From positions 17,440 to 81,439 of the forward strand of contig MU401631.1 of the NCBI GenBank assembly GCA_022579005.1: 64,000 nucleotides of DNA, given 5' to 3'. Position 1 is the stretch's first letter. Each line of letters opens with the position of its first letter. This stretch comes from Poronia punctata. Lineage: Eukaryota > Ascomycota > Sordariomycetes > Xylariales > Xylariaceae. Below the pieces are notes generated by a model. The model searched no databases, had not been told where the DNA came from, and saw only the letters and a program-made list of their open reading frames with translations. Below, piece by piece: positions 1 through 7,847 of this stretch. The translations under genes were made by a program, and so were the position numbers.

Positions 1-689
1 ATACTTATAAGTAAATAAAAAACTATTTTAAAATAGCTAAACTTTTAATTAAACTAATTAAGTTAGTTATATAAAAATAAAAAATAATAAAAGCTTTATT
101 TTTTAATTTTTTAAAAATAAAAGCATTTATAGTAGTTAAAATATATAAGCATATATTTAATTAAGCTATAAATAAATTTATAAATGCTTTAAAGTTTAAA
201 AGAAAATTTTTAATTACTTAGATTTAAAAAGGCATTAATATATTACTAGTATATAATAGCTTTTTATTTATAAAAACTTAACAAAATTATAGTACTTATA
301 AACAAAAGCTTTTAGTTATTATAAAGCTTTTTTGCTGCTATATTTAATACTTTATTATACTACTTAAAGTTTAGTTAATTATTTATATAAACTATAAGCT
401 TTTAACGTTTTTTATTAATTTAATATATTATAAAAAAATATATACTTAGTAAGCTAATAAGCTTTAGCAATTAAATATTTAAATTAAGTATATTAAAAAA
501 GAAAAAAAAGCAGCTAATGCTTTATTTAAAATAATCTTTAAAATAAAGGATTATAATAATATTAGTATGCTAAAAAAGCTTAAAAAAACAAATTATACTA
601 AAAAGTAAATTTAACAAAATAAAAAAAAAAATATAAAAACGTACTTTTAAAGCTTTTAAAAGCTAAGGCTAAAGCTTTTATCTAAGCTA
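1..689. other. AT-rich, RIP-like DNA, left part
   Basis: This stretch is almost entirely A and T and has no credible reading frame. The few remaining cytosines sit mostly in GCA, GCT or ACT, and CpG and CpC are nearly absent. That is what heavy C-to-T mutation of duplicated DNA (RIP) leaves in filamentous ascomycetes. It continues beyond the retrotransposon at 7843, so the two parts were one block before the insertion. What repeat it derives from cannot be read by eye. Confidence 0.8.
685..689. repeat. Target site duplication (left copy, AGCTA)
   Basis: AGCTA directly precedes the LTR and recurs directly after the other LTR at 7843-7847. A 5-bp duplication is normal for Ty3/gypsy integrases and fixes the element's ends. 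The target was already AT-rich. Confidence 0.9.
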
Positions 690-1019
690 TGTGATGTGGT
701 CAAGCGGAATGACTAGTGCAAGGACTGATATTCACCCTATGTTGACGATAGAATCTAAAGGTGAAGAACTAGAAACTAAGATACATGGTGCAGTGTTGTT
801 TACACTCATTTATATTTCCTTCGTTCTGGGGCTTTACCATTGCCCTTGCCCAAAGTTCATTCATGGCTATCACCTCCTGCCATGAGCCCTTGACAGAAGG
901 GTGGTAGGTACGATCCCATGGCTGTCAGGTCAACAGGTCCATCCCATGTCCATGGGATTCGTCATGGGATCCATAGGATCAATTGGATCAATGGATACAG
1001 GGACCACCTTTCTGTCACA
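690..1019 (-). repeat. 3' LTR of the chromovirus
   Basis: 330-bp copy of the 7513-7842 LTR, identical by eye except for G at 886 against A at 7709. It lies downstream of pol in the element's orientation. The single difference is C to T when read on the other strand, in a CpT context, so it is not the CpA change typical of RIP and is more simply a post-insertion mutation or copying error. Confidence 0.93.
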
Positions 1020-1030
1020 ATCCCCCCCTC
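1020..1030 (-). other. Polypurine tract of the chromovirus
   Basis: On the minus strand GAGGGGGGGAT ends directly against the first base of the 3' LTR (1019). A purine run at this spot is the normal primer for plus-strand DNA synthesis in LTR retroelements. Confidence 0.75.
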
Positions 1031-1287
1031 GCAAAAAGGAATTCGTCCCGAATTCGAAAATTCGCTGTTTTCCCATTGATCGCGCCTGGGATCGAACAGG
1101 TAACGTGACGAGAACTGACACTCCCAGGCAGTGGAGGGTTACCCTCGGCGTACGCCATTGGTCAATCGGTAGGGGCCCTCAAATCCTACGTCTCTTCCAA
1201 TTGCGCCAACAGTCAATTCTTGGAATAACCGACCTCAATTTCGGCTTATGTAGTAGCCAGTTCCTCCCAGGATACCCTGTTAGAAAT

Positions 1288-1314
1288 CAAATATCTGTGT
1301 CCATCAGATATTTG
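1288..1314. repeat. Hairpin copy 1, 3' non-coding part of the chromovirus
   Basis: 10-bp perfect arms (1288-1297 and 1305-1314, CAAATATCTG and its complement) around a 7-nt loop, between the pol stop and the polypurine tract. It is clearly related to the hairpin in pol at 4705-4743. Confidence 0.75.
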
Positions 1315-1329
1315 AGGTCTCATCCTCCT

Positions 1330-4300
1330 TTACCTGCGATGCCGAATAGGATTCGTCCCTTGTTGTTGTGGACGGTCGTCGTCTTTGTGCAAATCTAGAT
1401 AAGTATCTTCCTCTGCAGCTCGCAACCATTCTTTCAGACGGACCGGAGGTCCCGGCTTCGTTGGGTAGGCTTCATGGAATTGACGTAATTTGACAGGTGC
1501 ATTTCGGAAGTCTGAAGCTGGATACCAAGTATCATCAGGATCCCAACCCTTCCACGATACCTGATAGGATAGCCGACCATACCGAATCCGAGACGATAGG
1601 ATCCGTTCGACTTCCCATTCCTCGTCTTTTGACAAGTCGTCAACCACTTCGCCAGATGGACGGGGAGGTTCTTGTCCTGGAAGTGGGGTATTTGGATATT
1701 TCCGCAAGCGGTCGGCGTGGAACCATCGGTCGCCTCTCCATGCCGATGGGAGATCCAATCGAAATGTGTGTCCTGGCCTTTCTTCGATAATGCAGTAATG
1801 TCTCTGGGTCATAGGATAGTCGAGTTTGTCACTCGGACGGTCGGTCTGAGTTCCGGTCTTTTTGATGATGTATACTGAATCCCCGACCGTAAAATCTGGG
1901 TCCCGACGGTGTCGATTGGCTTGTGTGATCATTCGATCCTGTGCCTGTCGAATAGCTCCTCGTGCGGCCTCCACATACTGTTGTATCCGGGTAGCAAAGT
2001 CCTGAGCTTGCTGTCTGGTTACTCGCTCTGTTGGGGTCAAATGGGCAAGTCCTTTGGTTCTGGATTCCCAATCGAAACTCATCTTCATTGGTCTACCCAT
2101 AATCACCTCTCTTGGTGAAAGTCCGCCCAGGGATTCGTGTGGCATCGACATCTGGACTGCGTCCATCGCTGGCAATCCCTCGGCCCAATCATCCTGGAAG
2201 TGGCTCACATAAGGACGTAAACGTTGTTCGAGGTATTGGTTCATTATTTCAGCTTGTCCGGCCGTTTGTTTGTGACCTGCAGCAGCGAAGTTCAGCTTGA
2301 TCCCATGGATCTTGGACAATTCATCTGTGAAATCAGAGATGAATTGTGGTCCTTGATCGCTAGTAAAGCTTTCCGGCCATCCGAAGAGACGGTATGGCCC
2401 TTGATAGAACATTCGAGCGGCGTCCCGAGCCGTTGCCGTATCTTTACATGGGGTTGTCCAAGAGGCTTTGGACAGAGTGTCTATAACCACGAAGGCGTTG
2501 TTGTATCCCTGTTTGTCCCTAGGGAAACTCTTGAAATCCACGACCAAATGTTGCCATGGATACTCAGATACTGGCAATGGGGTCAGTTTGCCTGGGGACT
2601 TATCTCTTGGAACTTTTGCGGCTTTGCAAGGACAATTGGCCACGTATCGATCGACGTCGCCATGCAGTCCTTTCCACCAGTAACGCTGGGCAATCAATCT
2701 CCTTGTTTTCCCACGTCCCGGGTGAGCGGTAGCTAGTTGCGTATGTACTTCTCGGATCAGTTCGGTTCGGAGGTTGGCAACGTCTGGGACCACCAAACGG
2801 CCCTTGTACAGCAACAGTTCGCCCAGCATGGACCAATCCGACGGATCTGGCTTTCGGGCTTCGCTTCTCAGATCCTCCAGATCAGGATTCGTCTTATTGG
2901 CCTGTATAACAGAGTCCATCAGGACGACACCGGATACATCTGGTATCGTCCAGTCCCCCATCACGCATATGATGGATCCTATTGGTGTTTCGGGTAGGTC
3001 TTGTGCAACGGGTCTGAACAGAGCCATGGTCCGTTGCTCGTCCCTCTTTTCCTTCTGGGTTTTCAAGTCCTCTCTCGGGCGCGATAGGATGTCTGCCAAG
3101 GTGTTTTTGGACCCTGGTCTGTAGGTGATGACAAAGTTATACTGGGAAATGAGCTCGGCCCATCCAGCCTGACGGAGATTGAGCACTCGTTTGACTGTGA
3201 AATATTCCAGTGCGGAATGGTCTGTCAGTACGGTAAATGGTTTGCGATCCTGCAAGCCTATCAATTCAGCCCTCCAGCACAACAGTGCTTTCATTACGGC
3301 TAACATCTCCTTGTCATGGATCCCATAGTTAAGCTCTGCCCCGTGTAGCGACTCGGAATAGAAGGCGACGGGTTTCCAATCATCAGATGGATGATCCCTC
3401 TGTGAGAGGACTCCGGCAGCCACCCCATCGGATGCATCCGTTTCCACCAGGGTTTCGGCTTCGAACGAGAAATGACGGAGGATGGGAGCTTTGGTCAGCG
3501 CTATCCGGAGTGTATCGAATGCGTCCTGACATTCTTGTGTCCATTCTTTCGTCGATGCTGCACCAGTCAGGTCATTTAATGGTTTGGCTATTCTTCCATA
3601 GTTCCGGATGAATCGGCGATAGAAGTTGCAGAATCCCAGAAACGAGCGGACTCCCTTCAGGTTGGCCTTCCCCTTATCCACGGGTGGATTCCAATGTCTC
3701 ACAACTTCAACCTTTCCTTGGTCAACTTCGATACCCTCAGTACTTACAACGAATCCTAGGAACTTGGTTTTCGTCACATAGAATTCGCATTTCTTGATGT
3801 CGGCTTGTAGTCCCGCTTCCCGCAGACGGTCGAGTACCTGAGATACATGATGTCGATGTTCCAACTCGTTGTCCGAGTAGATCAGGATGTCATCAATGTA
3901 TGCTGTGCAGAATACGTCCAGATATCCACGCAATGTATCGTTGATAAACCTCTGGAAAGTCGCTGGTCCATTGGTCAATCCGAAGGGTAAGACCTTGAAT
4001 TTATATGCGCCATATCTGGTCCTGAAGGCAGTCAGGTCTTCATCTCCTTCGGCCATCCGGATCCTGTGAAAAGCTTGGCGGATATCTATCTTGGTGTATA
4101 TCTTGGCTCGGGCCAACCGGGTCAAGGTTTCATCAATCAATGGGAGGGGGTATCGGTCTTTTTGAGTCATCGCGTTCAATTTGCGATAGTCCACACACAG
4201 TCGGAGAGATCCGTCCCCTTTCCGAGCGAAAAGGACGGGAGCAGCCCACGGTACCGTAGTTGGTTCGATGAAACCTTTCTGCAGGTTGTCCTGGATGTAG

Positions 4301-5565
4301 TTGCGACAGGTTTCAGCTTCCTCCAGGGTCATTTTGTATAGTGGACTGTATCCTAAGGTTTCTGGTTCTCCGTTCATGATAATGTGGTGGTCCACCCCAA
4401 CTCGTCTTGGTGGCATCTCATCTGACGACGCTTTACTGAACACGTCCAAATGTTCATGGTGTTGACTTGGTACCACCTTTTCTACCAAATCCTGCAGATC
4501 CTGCTGGTCAGAGGGAAGCATTTCCTCCTTGCGATATTGGATGACCTGGTCGATTTCATGCAAGGAAAGAACGCAGCATTCCGTCTCGTCTTGTCTGACA
4601 GATAGTGCAAAGGCTTCCGCAGTGAGGGTAGATATTTGAGGCGGTCGATGCTTGTACCAGCCATAGCAATCGCGTCTAAGCTGGTAGGGTCCATAGGTAT
4701 CACTAGAAACCAAATATCCATGTCCGTCAGATATTTGGTTTCTTGTGCCTCCTTGGGTAGGTTTTGGGGGCAGTTCGTGGTTTTCTTCGTCTAAGATTCG
4801 TTTCATCAGGTTGTATCCCTGCTGTGTTCGGTCTGCGCCCAGATCCCCTCCCTGGGCTCTAGGGGGTCTCAATATCGTGACTGGTTGGTTTGGTTTCGTT
4901 TCTGGTGGTCGGTCGGATTTCCCCAGTTGAGTATGTTGTAACTCGCGGATACGTTTTTGAATCAGGGAAATGGACTCGTTTCTCTGTTCACGGGTCATCC
5001 GGCCATCACGCCGTCGCTTGTCTTCCTCATCCATCAGACGGTCTCGTCGACGGACGTCAGCCTGAGCCTCAGGGTGTGGAAGGAAGTTACCTGCCGAATC
5101 CATGGCAATTTCCGGTGGTTGGTATGCCGGCTTCCAATCGTCCGGAAACAACAGACGTCGCCGACGTGGATCGACCAGAATATCATGATGCTGGAAGAAC
5201 TTCTTTCCGACAATCATGTCATGCTTCATATTGACGATAAGGAATGGTGCATCCCGCAGGACCCGTCCTTGGATTCTCAGATGGGCCCGTAAAGCTCGGT
5301 CGATCAACTGCACTCCCTCGCCGTTGTATCCAGCCACTGGAGCAGGCTCAAAGTCCTTGATCTCCTCGGTCTGTAAGTACTTCAACGTTTTGGCAGCAAA
5401 ACTCACGTTCAGTAAGAGGTATAGGTCCGCTCCCGTGTCCATAAGAGCCTTGGTACTTAATGTATATCCATTGTTCATTATAGTACAGTTAACCGTCAAG
5501 GGATCCCCTCCGAGGAGGTTTCTCAAGAAGTTAAATGGAATACTCCGACATGTCTCTATTCCCAA
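1330..5565 (-). CDS. pol: Pol polyprotein (PR-RT-RH-IN-chromodomain)
   Basis: About 1411 residues counted from a TTG at 5565; the frame is open up to a TGA at 5718-5716 and has no ATG near its beginning, so it is probably made as a Gag-Pol fusion by -1 frameshifting. Visible in order: aspartic protease with DTGAD at 43-47; reverse transcriptase with YIDD near 556; RNase H with a TDASDG segment near 706; integrase with an H-x6-H pair near 938, a C-P-C pair near 970, and the DD-E residues in VDF (about 1008), SDQGPQF (about 1068) and GQAE (about 1104); a C-terminal chromodomain at about 1318-1365 with three Trp at cage positions. The chromodomain is known in relatives to steer integration toward H3K9-methylated chromatin, which fits insertion into AT-rich DNA. 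No internal stop, so the enzyme could be active. Confidence 0.94.
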   Translation of the reverse strand: MGIETCRSIPFNFLRNLLGGDPLTVNCTIMNNGYTLSTKALMDTGADLYLLLNVSFAAKTLKYLQTEEIKDFEPAPVAGYNGEGVQLIDRALRAHLRIQGRVLRDAPFLIVNMKHDMIVGKKFFQHHDILVDPRRRRLLFPDDWKPAYQPPEIAMDSAGNFLPHPEAQADVRRRDRLMDEEDKRRRDGRMTREQRNESISLIQKRIRELQHTQLGKSDRPPETKPNQPVTILRPPRAQGGDLGADRTQQGYNLMKRILDEENHELPPKPTQGGTRNQISDGHGYLVSSDTYGPYQLRRDCYGWYKHRPPQISTLTAEAFALSVRQDETECCVLSLHEIDQVIQYRKEEMLPSDQQDLQDLVEKVVPSQHHEHLDVFSKASSDEMPPRRVGVDHHIIMNGEPETLGYSPLYKMTLEEAETCRNYIQDNLQKGFIEPTTVPWAAPVLFARKGDGSLRLCVDYRKLNAMTQKDRYPLPLIDETLTRLARAKIYTKIDIRQAFHRIRMAEGDEDLTAFRTRYGAYKFKVLPFGLTNGPATFQRFINDTLRGYLDVFCTAYIDDILIYSDNELEHRHHVSQVLDRLREAGLQADIKKCEFYVTKTKFLGFVVSTEGIEVDQGKVEVVRHWNPPVDKGKANLKGVRSFLGFCNFYRRFIRNYGRIAKPLNDLTGAASTKEWTQECQDAFDTLRIALTKAPILRHFSFEAETLVETDASDGVAAGVLSQRDHPSDDWKPVAFYSESLHGAELNYGIHDKEMLAVMKALLCWRAELIGLQDRKPFTVLTDHSALEYFTVKRVLNLRQAGWAELISQYNFVITYRPGSKNTLADILSRPREDLKTQKEKRDEQRTMALFRPVAQDLPETPIGSIICVMGDWTIPDVSGVVLMDSVIQANKTNPDLEDLRSEARKPDPSDWSMLGELLLYKGRLVVPDVANLRTELIREVHTQLATAHPGRGKTRRLIAQRYWWKGLHGDVDRYVANCPCKAAKVPRDKSPGKLTPLPVSEYPWQHLVVDFKSFPRDKQGYNNAFVVIDTLSKASWTTPCKDTATARDAARMFYQGPYRLFGWPESFTSDQGPQFISDFTDELSKIHGIKLNFAAAGHKQTAGQAEIMNQYLEQRLRPYVSHFQDDWAEGLPAMDAVQMSMPHESLGGLSPREVIMGRPMKMSFDWESRTKGLAHLTPTERVTRQQAQDFATRIQQYVEAARGAIRQAQDRMITQANRHRRDPDFTVGDSVYIIKKTGTQTDRPSDKLDYPMTQRHYCIIEERPGHTFRLDLPSAWRGDRWFHADRLRKYPNTPLPGQEPPRPSGEVVDDLSKDEEWEVERILSSRIRYGRLSYQVSWKGWDPDDTWYPASDFRNAPVKLRQFHEAYPTKPGPPVRLKEWLRAAEEDTYLDLHKDDDRPQQQGTNPIRHRR
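4705..4743. repeat. Hairpin copy 2, inside the pol coding region
   Basis: 14-bp perfect arms (4705-4718 and 4730-4743) with an 11-nt loop, in the linker between protease and reverse transcriptase. It is read in frame as part of an ISDGHGY peptide segment, so the insertion keeps pol open. Confidence 0.8.
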
Positions 5566-5597
5566 GGCTGATACGACACTTTGCTCGAGATGGGAGT

Positions 5598-7394
5598 CTA
5601 GTCTCCTCGAGCCGATTCTTTTTCCTGTTCGTGTCCCTCCGGTGCTTCTGTGCCCATGGCCCTGGCAACGATTGCGCTGACTCGAGCAGCACTCAGACGT
5701 TCGAATTCTGCTTTTTCAGCACAGTCGCTGCTCCGATGGCCTCGTTCGTGGCAAGTAAAGCATTGTCCCTTTGCAATCAACAGCTTAGCTTGCTCGAAAT
5801 TGGGTTTAGCGTACACAGATGTACCGCTTTTCCCGGTTCCGAGACAAGGGATGCCGTAATGACCAGTTTCCGTGCCTTGACCGTTGGATCCCCTGTTCTG
5901 TCCCGTGGTCCTGGGTGCGGTATTAGGTCGTTCAGATCTGACCGGTGCCTTTCCCTTGGATTCGGATCTTCCCTCCTTGGGTGGGTCGATCTTCCGTTTG
6001 TTGATGAAGTTCTTGTGCTGCTGATGGTCAAAGATCTGGGCATACTCACAATACTGTGTAAAGGTGACAGTTGGATCGATCTTCTTTGGCAGACAAGGGA
6101 CGTTCAGACGGTCTGGAAGCTTGTCGTGCATGTCACGCTTGAACTCAGATGGGAGGATCCGAGCTTGGCTAGCCCATTTGGTGAACTGGATCTTGAAGTC
6201 GCTAAACTTGTCTCCGTTGGTCATCTTGAGATCCCGGTACTTGATCCGGGCTGTCTCGTATTCGTTCGGGTCATGATACTGTTGGTATAGGTGGTCCAAC
6301 ACCTCATCCGATGTCTTTAGGATGGGTTCCCGTCCTTCTTCCGAGGAAATGAAGGCCATCAATCCTTCGGCTGCGGTTCCACCCATTCGACTAGCGATGT
6401 AAGTGATCTTGTCGCTATCATTGGTGAAGTGATCATGATTCCGTTCCAATTTTCCTTTCAATAGCATATACCAATGCTTGAATTGGACCTCGGACTTCCC
6501 CTCGGCCCTGTCATTGGTAAAGATGGGAGGTGAGTCCATTTTCGCTGTCCGTCTGTCTCCTGATCCTTGGGATCCGTTGGATCCATGATTGGTTCCAGGG
6601 GTAGACTGTCGGGACTGGCTCATCGATGAGGCTGCAGCCATTGCCACGATTTGATCCTTCAGGGCCGTATTGGTCTCTTCCAATTCTCGTGCCTTCTCCT
6701 GCCATGCCATACTGGTAATGTGTTCCTCTTCAGGATCTCGGTCCCGGAGAGCTTGTCCGAGTTTGATGGCCCAGGCCCGCATCGTCACCATGTTCCTGTC
6801 CAATATCGTCGCCATGTTGTGTAGCTCTTCAATGATGGATAGCGCGGCCTGTAATGTCAACGACCTATGCTTGAATTCCTGAAACATGATTCCTGGATTC
6901 TCGGTCACCATTCCGGTGAACTTTTCTTCGTTCATCAACCCATGGAAGTTGGGATATGCTTGGATGCCGTCCGGGGTTAAGGCTTTAAATGGTACTGCAG
7001 GGGTTTGTTTCCCCTTGGCGAAGTGGGTAGCATCGGTTTCTACCCGCATCCGTAGGTCCTGGTCTACCTGTTCCTTGTCAATCAGGAACCGAGCTCTGTC
7101 GAATGCCTCATCGCCTGCAACTTCCATGAAGTATTCAAGGGAAGTAGGAGCTGCTTCTATCTCCTGGAGATCATCCTCTTCACTCGGTCCGTGTCCTTCT
7201 GTGTAGGAGGTTGTTGGTTCGTGGACAAGGTGGACGAAGTTTTCGGACACCCGCCGCATTGGTCCCTCGTATTTCTTCGAGTCTCGGGACTTCATACTTC
7301 GGAGATCGTCCAGATCAAACCGAACCTGTCGCCTGGCCTCAAGGATACATGGATTCTCGGAGGCGAGGACTGGTGGACGTACTTCGTTCGGCAT
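5598..7394 (-). CDS. gag: Gag polyprotein of the chromovirus
   Basis: 598-residue capsid/nucleocapsid precursor of the retrotransposon, expected to assemble cytoplasmic virus-like particles around element RNA. The central part (about residues 290-480) is the retrotransposon gag-type capsid region, with a Trp-containing segment and an RDLKM segment common in fungal Ty3/gypsy gag. A single CCHC zinc knuckle, C-x2-C-x4-H-x4-C, lies at residues 545-558 and should bind RNA. The ORF starts at an ATG 118 nt inside the 5' LTR and has no internal stop. It overlaps the open part of the pol frame (5715-5598) by 118 nt, with pol in the -1 frame. Assignment as gag is firm from position and the knuckle; the capsid boundaries are approximate. 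Confidence 0.92.
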   Translation of the reverse strand: MPNEVRPPVLASENPCILEARRQVRFDLDDLRSMKSRDSKKYEGPMRRVSENFVHLVHEPTTSYTEGHGPSEEDDLQEIEAAPTSLEYFMEVAGDEAFDRARFLIDKEQVDQDLRMRVETDATHFAKGKQTPAVPFKALTPDGIQAYPNFHGLMNEEKFTGMVTENPGIMFQEFKHRSLTLQAALSIIEELHNMATILDRNMVTMRAWAIKLGQALRDRDPEEEHITSMAWQEKARELEETNTALKDQIVAMAAASSMSQSRQSTPGTNHGSNGSQGSGDRRTAKMDSPPIFTNDRAEGKSEVQFKHWYMLLKGKLERNHDHFTNDSDKITYIASRMGGTAAEGLMAFISSEEGREPILKTSDEVLDHLYQQYHDPNEYETARIKYRDLKMTNGDKFSDFKIQFTKWASQARILPSEFKRDMHDKLPDRLNVPCLPKKIDPTVTFTQYCEYAQIFDHQQHKNFINKRKIDPPKEGRSESKGKAPVRSERPNTAPRTTGQNRGSNGQGTETGHYGIPCLGTGKSGTSVYAKPNFEQAKLLIAKGQCFTCHERGHRSSDCAEKAEFERLSAARVSAIVARAMGTEAPEGHEQEKESARGD

Positions 7395-7412
7395 AGTATC
7401 AAGGGGGGTCTA

Positions 7413-7427
7413 GAAACCAAATATCTG
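7413..7427. repeat. Half-hairpin copy 3, gag leader of the chromovirus
   Basis: GAAACCAAATATCTG just upstream of the gag ATG. It matches one arm plus flank of the hairpins at 1288 and 4705; the other arm is absent here. Confidence 0.7.
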
Positions 7428-7502
7428 TTGTATTCGGTCTAGTTGATCCTAATGTATCGGGTGGTGGGATGGTTATGGTCTTCCCAGACAGTTAATGTGA
7501 CG

Positions 7503-7512
7503 ACCTTTAGAT
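7503..7512 (-). other. Probable self-priming primer-binding site
   Basis: The ten bases directly inside the 5' LTR read ATCTAAAGGT on the minus strand. They are the exact complement of ACCTTTAGAT at 7585-7576 inside the same LTR. I see no TGG-type match to a tRNA 3' end at this position. In the Tf1/sushi group of chromoviruses the 5' end of the mRNA folds back and primes reverse transcription at the PBS; the arrangement here fits that mechanism if transcription starts at about 7585. The mechanism is inference from complementarity and position. Confidence 0.6.
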
Positions 7513-7842
7513 TGTGATGTGGTCAAGCGGAATGACTAGTGCAAGGACTGATATTCACCCTATGTTGACGATAGAATCTAAAGGTGAAGAACTAGAAACT
7601 AAGATACATGGTGCAGTGTTGTTTACACTCATTTATATTTCCTTCGTTCTGGGGCTTTACCATTGCCCTTGCCCAAAGTTCATTCATGGCTATCACCTCC
7701 TGCCATGAACCCTTGACAGAAGGGTGGTAGGTACGATCCCATGGCTGTCAGGTCAACAGGTCCATCCCATGTCCATGGGATTCGTCATGGGATCCATAGG
7801 ATCAATTGGATCAATGGATACAGGGACCACCTTTCTGTCACA
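7513..7842 (-). repeat. 5' LTR of the chromovirus
   Basis: 330-bp terminal repeat, upstream in the element's own orientation. It begins TGTGACAG and ends CATCACA when read on the minus strand. The U3 part (7842 to about 7586) carries several CATGGGAT-like and GGATCC-like repeats between about 7737 and 7818. An AT-rich box at 7640-7631 could serve as TATA element. The stretch 7585-7576 is the exact complement of the bases directly inside the LTR (see the primer-binding site), which suggests that R begins near 7585. The U3/R boundary is inferred, not seen. Confidence 0.93.
7631..7640 (-). promoter_or_regulatory. Candidate TATA box in the 5' LTR
   Basis: AAATATAAAT on the minus strand, about 46-55 bp upstream of the inferred start near 7585. 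It is the only TATA-like box in this GC-moderate LTR. The spacing is longer than the usual 25-35 bp, so the assignment is tentative. Confidence 0.35.
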
Positions 7843-7847
7843 AGCTA
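7843..7847. repeat. Target site duplication (right copy, AGCTA)
   Basis: Matches 685-689 exactly and marks the outer end of the 5' LTR side of the element. Confidence 0.9.

Larger units (their letters stand above)
690..7842 (-). mobile_element. Ty3/gypsy chromovirus LTR retrotransposon, apparently complete
   Basis: A 7153-bp element bounded by two 330-bp direct LTRs that start TGTGA and end TCACA, flanked on both sides by the 5-bp duplication AGCTA (685-689 and 7843-7847). It is read on the minus strand: 5' LTR 7842-7513, gag 7394-5598, pol 5565-1330, then a purine tract and the 3' LTR 1019-690. Domain order in pol is protease, reverse transcriptase, RNase H, integrase, chromodomain, which defines the chromovirus branch of Ty3/gypsy. 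By eye the LTRs differ at only one position (G at 886, A at 7709) and neither gag nor pol has an internal stop, so insertion is recent. It sits in AT-rich DNA but shows no RIP-like decay itself. Confidence 0.96.

Noticed and set aside
691..885. 64-codon frame in each LTR (also 7514-7708)
   Set aside because: Starts at GTG, no domain, lies in the LTR and opposite to the element's sense.
2224..2736. 170-codon frame on the plus strand
   Set aside because: Antisense shadow of pol; its protein has no domain and the opposite strand encodes integrase.
5535..6290. 251-codon frame on the plus strand
   Set aside because: Antisense shadow across the gag/pol junction.
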